Assembly: GCF_002295065.1 (NCBI RefSeq)
Contig: NZ_NSGG01000014.1
Span: 124,001 to 188,000, forward strand
Reading direction: 5' to 3'
From: Mesorhizobium sp. WSM3859
GTDB taxonomy: Bacteria > Pseudomonadota > Alphaproteobacteria > Rhizobiales > Rhizobiaceae
Length of the DNA: 64,000 bases
Numbering within the stretch: position 1 is the stretch's first letter; each line of letters opens with the position of its first letter. A program made the translations under genes and the position numbers. Shown here piece by piece: positions 22,667 through 29,875 of the stretch. Under the pieces are notes generated by a model. That model ran no database searches, was not told the origin of the DNA, and saw only the letters and a list, made by a program, of their open reading frames with translations.

Positions 22667-22894
22667 ATGGATGATCTGCGTTCGCATCGCATCCAGCTCG
22701 ACCTGGAACATCTTCTCCAAACCCGCCGACGCGCGGAGCGTCTGATCGGCGAAACCGGTTCGGCTATCGCCAGAAGTCGGATTTTGTTGCGGCAATCCCG
22801 ACTGTTGCTGGCTAAAATCGGGCGGGACAGAAGCCTTTATCCGCCTTGGCAAAATGCTCAAGGCGCCCGGCCAGAAGCGCGCAGCCAGAAATAG
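22667..22894 (+). CDS. small arginine-rich helical protein (75 aa), probably leaderless
   Basis: ATG 22667 to stop 22894. The protein is a charged helix (MDDLRSHRIQLDLEHLLQTR; IARSRILLRQSRLLL), which suggests coiled coil, with a basic C-terminus. An earlier ATG at 22640 lies inside the stress promoter, so it would not be on that transcript. No Shine-Dalgarno precedes 22667. Existence rests on promoter, frame and composition. Confidence 0.45.
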   Translation: MDDLRSHRIQLDLEHLLQTRRRAERLIGETGSAIARSRILLRQSRLLLAKIGRDRSLYPPWQNAQGARPEARSQK

Positions 22895-22896
22895 CG

Positions 22897-23214
22897 TCAG
22901 GCTTGGTCGCCCAGGAAAATCCTGGCGTCCTTTGCGGCGTCTACGAAAGCCTGGCGCGCCACGCGTGGCGGCTTCTCGTCCCGCAGCACCGCAAGGCACG
23001 CCCTGATGGCGTGGTGCCGGGCTCGGGAGTTGGGCTTCGGCCAGGTATGCAGAAGGACGTCGGCCGCATCCAGCACAGTGACCACCACCCGATCACGATC
23101 GATCCGGCCGGGCTGCACGATAACCGGTTTGCGAAAACGTTTGATGCGTTTTGAGCGCATGATCGCTTTGCCGCTGACCATTCGCCCAAAGAGAAGTTCA
23201 ATCGCCGCCGCCAT
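22897..23214 (-). CDS. DUF982 protein
   Basis: The domain covers RFRKPVIVQPGRIDRDRVVV, DAADVLLHTWP, HAIRACLAVLRDE and ARQAFVDAAKDARIFL, the DUF982 pattern (W after the first helix; A-x-R-x-A-F). About 105 aa from ATG 23214, which has AGGTTG just upstream; ATG 23160 or 23175 would give a shorter form closer to typical DUF982 length. The AGGTTG falls in one arm of an 11-bp inverted repeat, so the ribosome site may be occluded in RNA. Function of DUF982 is unknown. Confidence 0.75.
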   Translation of the reverse strand: MAAAIELLFGRMVSGKAIMRSKRIKRFRKPVIVQPGRIDRDRVVVTVLDAADVLLHTWPKPNSRARHHAIRACLAVLRDEKPPRVARQAFVDAAKDARIFLGDQA

Positions 23215-23217
23215 CAA

Positions 23218-23263
23218 CAACCTATGTTAAGGCGGCGGCGCAATCATCGTGCAACATAGGTTG
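23218..23263 (-). promoter_or_regulatory. possible ribosome-site-occluding hairpin upstream of the DUF982 gene
   Basis: Perfect 11-bp inverted repeat: 23218-23228 with 23253-23263, loop 24. On the minus-strand RNA the 3' arm contains AGGTTG, immediately upstream of the ATG at 23214. Confidence 0.4.
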
Positions 23264-23411
23264 GCCTTTGTCCCCTCACTTAGGCCGGGCCCGGCCTGCA
23301 ATCCTGTGTCACGGAGGAAAACGCAGGTCGGGCTTCATCCGTACGGGTCATCGCGAGCGGTCAGCGTGCTCAAGCCACCAACGACTGATGTGCGGTCTCC
23401 GTTCCAACAGC

Positions 23412-23436
23412 GGAACATTTGAACCCTTCGTTGGTT
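23412..23436 (+). promoter_or_regulatory. EcfG-type stress promoter (exact)
   Basis: GGAAC 23412-23416, 17 bases, GTT 23434-23436; 61 bases before the gene at 23497. Confidence 0.7.
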
Positions 23437-23496
23437 AGCGCACCACCGGCGCCTCTGCTTGCGGGAGCACAACCTTCGATCCGGGAAGGAAGATCG

Positions 23497-23658
23497 ATGT
23501 CAGGCACCGTCTTGTGGTTCATCGTCGTCGCGGGCGGTCCCCTCATTCTTCTGCTCGCGATCATCTATGTGCTCGCCACACGCCGCAGCCGCGGACCGGC
23601 AGAGCAGCGCGAGAGCGACCGGGCGGTCGAACGCCTGTACCGGGAGGAAGGCGACTAG
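23497..23658 (+). CDS. small single-pass membrane protein (53 aa)
   Basis: Start 23497 with GGAAGGAAG 4-12 bases upstream. One N-terminal transmembrane helix (VLWFIVVAGGPLILLLAIIY, residues 5-24) is followed by a charged cytoplasmic tail (RRSRGPAEQRESDRAVERLY). Small proteins of this layout appear often in rhizobial stress regulons. Function unknown. Confidence 0.7.
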   Translation: MSGTVLWFIVVAGGPLILLLAIIYVLATRRSRGPAEQRESDRAVERLYREEGD

Positions 23659-23705
23659 CCCTCCGTCCTGGCGAAGCTCGTCACAAAAAGCGTGACGTAG
23701 AGCGC

Positions 23706-23730
23706 GGAACAACGCCGGTTTGCCGCTGTT
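23706..23730 (+). promoter_or_regulatory. EcfG-type stress promoter (exact)
   Basis: GGAAC 23706-23710, 17 bases, GTT 23728-23730; the -10 ends 10 bases before ATG 23740, so either the mRNA is nearly leaderless or translation starts at the ATG at 23776. Confidence 0.65.
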
Positions 23731-23739
23731 TATCGAAAC

Positions 23740-24582
23740 ATGGGAATGAAGATCAAAAGCCGTAGCAAACGGTTGATGGCCAACGACGAGTTGCCCGGAG
23801 TGCTGGCGACGCTGCCGGTGATCGATGCGAAGGCGGAGCCGACGCTGAAGAGCGCGGAGGCGGAAGCTTTCTACACGCATGCGATCCGCGAGCTCGCCGC
23901 CACCGACGTTCCCTTTCTGGTTGCCGGGACCTATGCCGTCAGCGCCTATACCGGCGTCGTGCGCCAGACCAAGGACCTCGACATCTTCTGCAAACCAGGC
24001 GATTGCCCGCGCATCCTCACCCATTTCAAGGATATCGGCTACGCCATAGAAATCGAGGACGACCGCTGGCTGGGCAAGGTCTTCGAAGGCCCGCATTTCT
24101 TCGACGTGATCTTTGCTTCCGCCAACGGGACCATGCACGTAGAGGACCAGTGGCTGGAGCATGCCCGCCAGGTCGAGTTGCTGGGCAGCCGGGTCAGGAT
24201 CATCGGCCCGACCGAGCTTATCTGGTCGAAATGCTTCATCCAGGACAGGGGCCGGCATGACGGCGCCGACATCGCCCATACCATCCTCAAGGCGCATGAG
24301 CAGATCGACTGGCAAAGATTGCTCTCCTATCTCGACACCCACTGGGAGGTGCTCTTGATGCAATTACTGAATTTCAGATGGATCTATCCCAGCGAACGCG
24401 ACCACATTCCCGACTGGCTGCTTGACAATCTGCTCGACCGGCTCGCCAGGCAGCGGCAACTCCCTGCGCCGCGGATGAAGATCTGCCGCGGCCGGCTGCT
24501 ATCGCAGGTCGACTACGAGATCGACGTCAAGGAATGGGGCTTCGCAGGCGTCGGCGGCGTTGGAGAATTCCGCGATGGCTGA
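23740..24582 (+). CDS. nucleotidyltransferase-fold protein (280 aa)
   Basis: The centre carries a nucleotidyltransferase-superfamily pattern: FLVAGTYAVSAYTGV (residues about 58-72), then RQTKDLDIFCKPGD (about 75-88, the D-x-D metal pair), a later strand with Asp (HFFDVIFAS), and a typical LIWSKCFIQDRGRHDGADIAH block. Family members transfer nucleotides to small molecules, RNA or proteins; this one's substrate is unknown. The start may be 23740 or 23776 (MANDELPG). It overlaps the metallophosphoesterase start by 8 bases. Confidence 0.75.
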   Translation: MGMKIKSRSKRLMANDELPGVLATLPVIDAKAEPTLKSAEAEAFYTHAIRELAATDVPFLVAGTYAVSAYTGVVRQTKDLDIFCKPGDCPRILTHFKDIGYAIEIEDDRWLGKVFEGPHFFDVIFASANGTMHVEDQWLEHARQVELLGSRVRIIGPTELIWSKCFIQDRGRHDGADIAHTILKAHEQIDWQRLLSYLDTHWEVLLMQLLNFRWIYPSERDHIPDWLLDNLLDRLARQRQLPAPRMKICRGRLLSQVDYEIDVKEWGFAGVGGVGEFRDG

Positions 24583-25324
24583 ACAAAACAAGACGGGCCG
24601 CAAACCGAACGGCAACGGCAAGGTCAAGATCGCCGCGATGGGCGATCTTCATGTTCAGGAAGATGCGCAGACTTCCTACCGCGACCTTTTCGGCGAGGTT
24701 TCCCGCGAAGCCGACATCTTGGTGCTTACCGGAGACCTCACCAATCTCGGTAAGCCGAAGGAGGCCGAGCTTCTCGCGGAGGATTTGCGCGCCTGCTCAA
24801 TTCCCGTGGTCGCGGTGCTCGGCAACCATGACTACGAATCCGGCTGCGTCGACCAGATCGCGGCGACGCTCCGCCAGGCAGGCGTTTATCTCCTGGATGG
24901 GCAGGCGACGGAGCTGATGGAAGTCGGCTTTGTCGGCGTCAAGGGTTTTGTCGGCGGCTTCGGCTCGAGGATGCTTGGCTCTTTCGGCGAGCCGGCGATC
25001 AAGGCCATGGTGGCCGAAAGCGTCAACGAGGCGATGCGGCTCGAGAACGCCATGCGGCAGGTCCGCGCCAAGCGCACGCTGGTTGTGCTTCACTATGCGC
25101 CGATCGCGGAGACGGTCGCTGGCGAGCCGCCGGAAATCTTTCCGTTCCTCGGGTCATCCCGGCTTGCGGAAACGATCGACCGGTTCAAGGTGAGCGCGGT
25201 CGTGCACGGCCATGCCCATCGTGGCACTTTCGAAGGCCAGACCCCCGGCGGCGCCAAAGTCTACAACGTCGCCATGCACATCACGAAGCCAACGGGCCGG
25301 CCCTACGCGCTGCTGGAAATCTGA
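24575..25324 (+). CDS. metallophosphoesterase (249 aa)
   Basis: Calcineurin-like fold with the metal ligand motifs in order: AMGDLHVQ (D-x-H), LVLTGDLTNLG (GD), LGNHDYES (GNH[D]), LVVLHYAP (H), and VVHGHAHRGTFE (GHxH). ATG 24575 overlaps the upstream gene's 3' end (ATGGCTGA), so the two are translationally coupled and on one stress-driven transcript. The pair suggests a synthesis/removal couple acting on a nucleotide or phosphorylated product, but this is inference. Confidence 0.9.
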   Translation: MAEQNKTGRKPNGNGKVKIAAMGDLHVQEDAQTSYRDLFGEVSREADILVLTGDLTNLGKPKEAELLAEDLRACSIPVVAVLGNHDYESGCVDQIAATLRQAGVYLLDGQATELMEVGFVGVKGFVGGFGSRMLGSFGEPAIKAMVAESVNEAMRLENAMRQVRAKRTLVVLHYAPIAETVAGEPPEIFPFLGSSRLAETIDRFKVSAVVHGHAHRGTFEGQTPGGAKVYNVAMHITKPTGRPYALLEI

Positions 25325-25336
25325 ACCGGTTGGCTC

Positions 25337-25442
25337 TTAAAGCGCGTCGCGTCGAAACGGATTCGCGCGACGCGCTTTAAGTCTTTGTTTTTGATGCATG
25401 TCGTTCTCCCAAAACCGCTGCGCGCTTTGGGCGACATGCATT
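25337..25442. repeat. rhizobial palindromic intergenic repeat, also acting as a terminator
   Basis: Two nested inverted repeats: a 15-bp perfect stem (25337-25351 with 25366-25380, TTAAAGCGCGTCGCG) followed by a T-rich run, and a second 10-bp palindrome (25394-25403 with 25432-25441). The combination matches, from memory, a RIME-like repeat scattered through Mesorhizobium and Rhizobium genomes. It sits between two convergent gene ends. A fragment resembling one arm recurs near 48009-48027. Confidence 0.7.
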
Positions 25443-25722
25443 AGACCTCGTCGAACCGGCTGCCTTCCTTGGAAGGGTCCTTCGACAGGACGCGTTCTTC
25501 TTCGTCATCAGGCAACGCTTCATCGCTGTCCTGGAAGGGGTTGTCGTCATCCTCTTCCGGAAGGTCGCCTTCCGCTTCGGCATCATCCTGCGGATCACCG
25601 TTCACCGCGACGCTGTCAGGCAGGATCCTGCCGCCCTCCAGAGCATCCCAGTCCTGCTGTTCGATGGTCGGCGCTTCGGTCTCGTCGGTCTTTGGGGGCC
25701 GCTGTTTGTCGCGCGGGTCCAT
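25441..25722 (-). CDS. acidic disordered protein (93 aa)
   Basis: ATG 25722 follows GGAG by 7 bases. The sequence is strongly acidic (MDPRDKQRPPKTDETEAPTI; DDAEAEGDLPEEDDDNPF; LPDDEEERVLSKDPS) with little hydrophobic content. It is probably intrinsically disordered. Stress promoter at 25754-25778. Family not recognised. Confidence 0.7.
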   Translation of the reverse strand: MDPRDKQRPPKTDETEAPTIEQQDWDALEGGRILPDSVAVNGDPQDDAEAEGDLPEEDDDNPFQDSDEALPDDEEERVLSKDPSKEGSRFDEV

Positions 25723-25753
25723 GACGTTCTCCATTGCTGAGCTTCGAGTGAAG

Positions 25754-25778
25754 AACCTTTCGCCGAAACAGTTGTTCC
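25754..25778 (-). promoter_or_regulatory. EcfG-type stress promoter (exact)
   Basis: Minus strand: GGAAC (25778-25774), 17 bases, GTT (25756-25754), 32 bases before the acidic protein start. Confidence 0.7.
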
Positions 25779-25818
25779 GCTTCATATCCAACCAGAGGAT
25801 GGCTGGCGCGGTTGCCCG

Positions 25819-25843
25819 GGAACAGCACGGCGCCTTGTGACTT
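25819..25843 (+). promoter_or_regulatory. EcfG-type stress promoter (near match, CTT)
   Basis: GGAAC 25819-25823, 17 bases, CTT 25841-25843, 24 bases before ATG 25867 of the FAD oxidoreductase. Confidence 0.4.
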
Positions 25844-25866
25844 ATCGTGCCGAACCGGGAACTTTC

Positions 25867-27078
25867 ATGCCTCGCCAGCTCGATCTCAGAAGCGGCAAAC
25901 CTGTCTGGTCTGCCTATCGCTCGCCCGCGGTGCCGGCGGAACGCCTGACCCGAGATGCAAAGACCGATGTCCTGATCGTCGGCATGGGCATCAGCGGCGC
26001 GATGATGGCCGAAGCTTTGACCCGCGACGGCCACGCCGTCATTTGCATCGACAGGCGTGGGCCGTTGAAGGGCTCGACGGCCGCGACGACGGCGCTCGTC
26101 GAGTTCGAGATCGATCAGCCTCTCATCAGGCTGTCCAGGATGATTGGAGGCGATGCCGCGCGGCAGGCCTGGATCCGCTCGCGGCTGTCGCTGCTCAACC
26201 TGCGCGGACGCATCGCGGAACTCGATATCCGCTGCCGGTCGGCCGAGACGCCGTCGCTCTATTTGGCCGGCAATCGGCTCGATGCACCGGAGCTGCGCAG
26301 CGAGTCCGAAGCGCGTCGTGAGGCAGGCATTGGAGCGTCCTTCCTGCCACGCAAGAAGCTGAGAGAAGATTTCGGGATAGATCGCGCCGCAGCGATTCTG
26401 AGCCACGGCAATCTGGCGCTCGACCCACGCAAATTGACGTCCGGACTACTTATGAGGGCATTGCAACGCAAAGCGCGGTTCTATGCGCCGGCGGAAGCGA
26501 CGGCGATCGAAGATACCCGCCTCGGCGTGACGGTGGCGACGCGCCAGGGTCCGAGGATCCATGCTGGCCATCTTGTCCTTGCGACCGGCTACGAGCTGCT
26601 CGATATCGTGCCGAGGACCGGCCATCGCCTCATCTCGACATGGGCGATTGCCACCCGGCCGCAGCCGGAGAAGATCTGGCCGCTCGCCGCCCTGATCTGG
26701 GAAGCTTCGGACCCTTATCTCTATCTCAGGGCGACATCCGATGGTCGCGTGATCTGCGGCGGCGAAGACGAGGAGTTCACCGACGAGGAGAGGCGTGACG
26801 CCCTGACCGCGCAAAAGACGGTCCGACTTGAGGAGAAACTCGGCAAAATCTTCCCGCGACTCGACACGGCGGCGGAATTCGCCTGGACCGGCTCGTTCGG
26901 AGCCACCGACACCGGGCTTCCGATTATCGGCAGCGTGCCCGGCCATCCGCGCATATATGCGGTGATGGGCTATGGCGGAAACGGTATCACTTCTTCCCAG
27001 ATCGGTTCGGAGATCGTCTGCGCGTCCATTGCAGGGAGGGAGGACGCAGACGCAAATCTCTTCGCGTTCAAGGCATAA
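25867..27078 (+). CDS. FAD-dependent oxidoreductase of the DAO family (403 aa)
   Basis: Start 25867 (MPRQLDLRSGKPVW) is chosen because the near-match promoter leaves only this ATG downstream at normal spacing. The dinucleotide-binding motif is TDVLIVGMGISGAMMAEALT (residues about 35-55), then CIDRRGPLKGSTAATTALVEF as in DAO proteins, LATGYE (FAD-binding), and the C-terminal FAD motif near YAVMGYGGNGITSSQI. It lacks the Rieske domain seen in some relatives. The amine or amino-acid substrate is unknown. Confidence 0.85.
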   Translation: MPRQLDLRSGKPVWSAYRSPAVPAERLTRDAKTDVLIVGMGISGAMMAEALTRDGHAVICIDRRGPLKGSTAATTALVEFEIDQPLIRLSRMIGGDAARQAWIRSRLSLLNLRGRIAELDIRCRSAETPSLYLAGNRLDAPELRSESEARREAGIGASFLPRKKLREDFGIDRAAAILSHGNLALDPRKLTSGLLMRALQRKARFYAPAEATAIEDTRLGVTVATRQGPRIHAGHLVLATGYELLDIVPRTGHRLISTWAIATRPQPEKIWPLAALIWEASDPYLYLRATSDGRVICGGEDEEFTDEERRDALTAQKTVRLEEKLGKIFPRLDTAAEFAWTGSFGATDTGLPIIGSVPGHPRIYAVMGYGGNGITSSQIGSEIVCASIAGREDADANLFAFKA

Positions 27079-27119
27079 GCCGCCTGGATGCCATGGCCGT
27101 GACCGGACTGGTCGCCCGG

Positions 27120-28133
27120 CTACGCGATCTGCTCGAACGTGCACTGCTGCGGCGCCTTGTCCGGCCGCCAGCGCAGCAACCTTGTGCCATGCCGGAAGCG
27201 TTCACCGGTGACATGGTCGAAACGAACCTCGACGACCAGTTGCGGCCTCACCGGCTCCCATTCTCCGCTGCGCTCGGTGCTCCAGCGGCTCGGACCGCCC
27301 GGCGCCTTGCCAGTGAAGCCCGGCCCTCCGCGCAAAGCCTCGAGCTTCGCCGTGAGCGCCGCGCGGTCTTCATTGGCGATGGTCGATGTGAAGCCGACAT
27401 GATCGAGCTGCCCATTGTCATTGTAGAGGCCGAGCAGAAGCGATCCGACCTGCCGCTTGCCGTTCAGATAGCGGAAGCCGCCGACCACGCAGTCGGCGGT
27501 GCGCAGCCGCTTGACCTTGACCATCGCGCGCTCGCCCGGCCGATATGGCTCGTTGAGCATCTTGGCGAGGACACCATCGGTCGAGCCGTCGCCGGCGCCT
27601 TGCAGCCATTGCCTGGCCGTGGCGACATTGGTGGTCGATGGCGACAGCTGGAGGCCGGAATTGGCCGCCTTGGACAGAAAGGCCTCCAAAGCGTCGCGCC
27701 GGGCGCGCAAGGGTCGTTCGAGCATGATCTCGCCTCCCGGGGCGACCAGCATATCGAACAGGATCAGCCGCGCCGGCGTCTCGATGCTCAGCTTGCGGAT
27801 GCGGCTCTCCGCGGGGTGCAGCCGCATCTGCAGCGCGTCGAAGGAAGCGCGACCGTCGATCTCGATGACAATCTCGCCGTCGATGACGAAATCCTTCGCA
27901 TCGAGGCTTTGCAGCGTCGCCATCAATTCGGGAAAGTAGCGGCCAAGCGGCTTTCCGGATTTCGCCCTGAGATCGACTGCCTTGCCGTCCTTGAAGGCAA
28001 GGCAGCGGAAGCCATCCCATTTCGGCTCGTATTGCCAGGGGCCATTCCCCTCCGGCAGCGCTTCCGCCGTTCGCGCTTCCATCGGCGGCGTTTCCAATGG
28101 CAACGGGAAGTCGCTCCGTGGCGCCGCTACCAT
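27120..28133 (-). CDS. ATP-dependent DNA ligase, LigC/LigD-like (337 aa)
   Basis: Adenylation domain with catalytic Lys in YEPKWDGFRC (residues about 35-44), FVIDGEIV (motif III-like), and motif V near DGVLAKMLNEPY, followed by an OB-fold domain to about residue 330 (MVKVKRLRTADCVVGG; VEVRFDHVTGERFRHG). The length fits a stand-alone ligase without nuclease or polymerase domains. Such ligases join nicks or ends in stationary-phase and desiccation repair. The start overlaps the GFA gene's stop (ATGGTAG). Confidence 0.9.
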   Translation of the reverse strand: MVAAPRSDFPLPLETPPMEARTAEALPEGNGPWQYEPKWDGFRCLAFKDGKAVDLRAKSGKPLGRYFPELMATLQSLDAKDFVIDGEIVIEIDGRASFDALQMRLHPAESRIRKLSIETPARLILFDMLVAPGGEIMLERPLRARRDALEAFLSKAANSGLQLSPSTTNVATARQWLQGAGDGSTDGVLAKMLNEPYRPGERAMVKVKRLRTADCVVGGFRYLNGKRQVGSLLLGLYNDNGQLDHVGFTSTIANEDRAALTAKLEALRGGPGFTGKAPGGPSRWSTERSGEWEPVRPQLVVEVRFDHVTGERFRHGTRLLRWRPDKAPQQCTFEQIA

Positions 28134-28558
28134 CGTTCTTCCGTGTCATGATGCGGCAGGTCGATGCCGCAGCAAACCCACCCGAGCCGCTGCGAGGAAC
28201 CGTAATTGTGCCGTGGCTCAAGCCCGGACGGATCGTCAAAGGTGCCGATATGCATCGCGACTTCGTACGGGTTCGCGTCATAGGCAAGGGTAAGCGGCGT
28301 ACCGCAGGACCGGCAGAAGCTTCTCCGGGCGATAGGCGAGGAGCGGCGGTACGCAGGCTCCATCGTCAACCATGAGAGGCCGCCGACAGGCACCCAGCCA
28401 AGCACGGCGAAAGCGCTCCCCGTCGCGCGCCGGCACATGTCGCAATGGCAGTAGTGCACGCGCGGTTCCCCGGTCAGGCGGTAACGGATATTGCCGCATA
28501 GGCATCCGCCGTACCGCTCGACGGCTGCGTTTTGCGTAAAGACGTCCGGTTCTTCCAT
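28127..28558 (-). CDS. GFA (glutathione-dependent formaldehyde-activating-like) zinc protein (143 aa)
   Basis: GFA/CENP-V fold with zinc ligands in GGCLCGNIRY (C-x-C), HYCHCDMCRR (C-x-C-x-x-C) and FCRSCGTPL (C-x-x-C). Start 28558 (MEEPDVFTQN) is the only nearby ATG with homology-like content; no strong Shine-Dalgarno seen. The 3' end overlaps the ligase by 7 bases, so the two are coupled. Enzymatic activity on S-hydroxymethylglutathione is disputed for most family members. Confidence 0.85.
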   Translation of the reverse strand: MEEPDVFTQNAAVERYGGCLCGNIRYRLTGEPRVHYCHCDMCRRATGSAFAVLGWVPVGGLSWLTMEPAYRRSSPIARRSFCRSCGTPLTLAYDANPYEVAMHIGTFDDPSGLEPRHNYGSSQRLGWVCCGIDLPHHDTEERW

Positions 28559-28605
28559 CAAGCTTGAACGCTTGATCGGAGATGCGGTTTCGGTAGCGCA
28601 AGAGT

Positions 28606-29049
28606 TTACGCGTCGAGATCGATCAGGGCGATGCCGAGACCTGGCCGTTTCGTGCGCCGCAAATGCACGGCCGACTCCGTCACCGTGATCTCGAGTGTGG
28701 GCTTCACCACACCTTCCAGCAGGTGCCCGCCGCGGGTTGATCCGTCGCTCAGGCCCAGCACCGCATGCAGATGCAGGCTTGGCTTGCCGCTGTCGTCGAC
28801 TGCAATGTCGCCGATCGCGCTCAGCACCTCGCACTGCTCGTCGACCGGAATGCTGCGGTAGGATTTCGAGCCGAAGTCGAACCAGCCGACCGTTGCTCTT
28901 TCGAAAGCGCCGATCGCCGTCAGCGAGGCGCCGGTAATTCCCTTCTGTCCCGCGAACGCGGTGAGGGACGCGAAGGCTTCCTCGCCCGGATCGAGCACGA
29001 CCACGAATATTCTTTGTCCCGAGGTTTCAGTGACCAGCTTCGATTTCAT
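28606..29049 (-). CDS. PPC/DUF296-domain protein (147 aa)
   Basis: Typical DUF296 content: IFVVVLDPGEEAFASLTAFA at residues about 14-33, LTAIGAFERATVGWFDF, SLHLHAVLGLSDG (the metal-linked H-x-H motif), and GGHLLEGVVKPTLEITVTE. In plants the PPC domain accompanies AT-hooks; bacterial single-domain forms have no assigned role. Start 29049 follows GAAGGGC by 5 bases. Stress promoter at 29085-29109, head-to-head with that of the paoABC operon. Confidence 0.85.
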   Translation of the reverse strand: MKSKLVTETSGQRIFVVVLDPGEEAFASLTAFAGQKGITGASLTAIGAFERATVGWFDFGSKSYRSIPVDEQCEVLSAIGDIAVDDSGKPSLHLHAVLGLSDGSTRGGHLLEGVVKPTLEITVTESAVHLRRTKRPGLGIALIDLDA

Positions 29050-29084
29050 GATGCCCTTCGCATGCAGCGGCGGTTCCTGCGCAA

Positions 29085-29109
29085 AACTCACGGGCGGCAC
29101 GCATGTTCC
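29085..29109 (-). promoter_or_regulatory. EcfG-type stress promoter (exact)
   Basis: Minus strand: GGAAC (29109-29105), 17 bases, GTT (29087-29085), 36 bases before the PPC gene start. Confidence 0.7.
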
Positions 29110-29196
29110 AAGCTGCGGCGGAAACTGGAGGCCGATCCATTTCCGGATAGCGAAGTCACGCTTGGGTGAAGTGGCGAAGTCTTTGGCTGGCAATTT

Positions 29197-29221
29197 GGAA
29201 CATTGGCTCTGTTGAGAGGTT
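29197..29221 (+). promoter_or_regulatory. EcfG-type stress promoter (exact)
   Basis: GGAAC 29197-29201, 17 bases, GTT 29219-29221; 32 bases before paoA. Confidence 0.75.
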
Positions 29222-29253
29222 AGCGCACGACACCAGCCAGCCAGGAGCGAGCC

Positions 29254-29874
29254 ATGTCACAGCCCTCAGCCCTGTCCACCAATGGTCTCAGTCGAAGAAA
29301 GTTCATGGCAGGCACGGTCTCGGCGGCCGCGGCTGCGCCGTTGCTGGCTTCACGGGCCGAGGCAGCGACGCCGGTCGCAGCCGAGCCGAAACTGAGGCGG
29401 CCGGTCGTGACGTCGCTCAGGATCAACGAGCAGCCCTATGAGCTTTCACTCGACGCAAGGACCAGCCTGCTCGACGCGTTGCGCGATCACGCCGGCCTCA
29501 CCGGCACCAAAAAGGGTTGCGACCACGGCCAGTGCGGCGCCTGCACGGTGCTGGTCGACGGCAAGCGCGTGCTGTCTTGTCTGAGCTTCGCCGCGATGAA
29601 CGACGGCAAGGACATCACGACGGTCGAAGGGCTCGCGCCCAGCGACGGCAAGCTGCATCCAATGCAGCAGGCCTTTATCGATCACGATGCCTTCCAGTGC
29701 GGCTACTGCACACCGGGCCAGATCCTGTCGGCGATCGGTTGCGTCAATGAGGGTCATGCCGAATCCGAGAATGACATCCGCGAATATATGAGCGGCAATA
29801 TTTGCCGCTGCGCCGCCTATCCCAATATTGTCGCCGCCATCCTGCAGGCGCGCGACGAGACGAAGGGAGCCTGA
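29254..29874 (+). CDS. paoA: aldehyde oxidoreductase [2Fe-2S] subunit
   Basis: 206 aa. A Tat signal (SRRKFMAG with a following hydrophobic segment) directs the folded complex to the periplasm. The ferredoxin-type cluster is KGCDHGQCGACTVLVDGKRV (residues about 88-107); the second cluster uses CGYCTPGQ and CRCAAYP. It belongs to the xanthine oxidase family three-subunit PaoABC aldehyde oxidoreductase. It is first of a three-gene operon, all within 4 bases or overlapping, and under a stress promoter. Confidence 0.9.
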   Translation: MSQPSALSTNGLSRRKFMAGTVSAAAAAPLLASRAEAATPVAAEPKLRRPVVTSLRINEQPYELSLDARTSLLDALRDHAGLTGTKKGCDHGQCGACTVLVDGKRVLSCLSFAAMNDGKDITTVEGLAPSDGKLHPMQQAFIDHDAFQCGYCTPGQILSAIGCVNEGHAESENDIREYMSGNICRCAAYPNIVAAILQARDETKGA

Positions 29875-29875
29875 C

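Noticed and set aside
1421..23230. Recurring CTATGTTAA-like words near 1421, 21301 and 23221
   Set aside because: Too short and too differently placed relative to genes to support a common operator.
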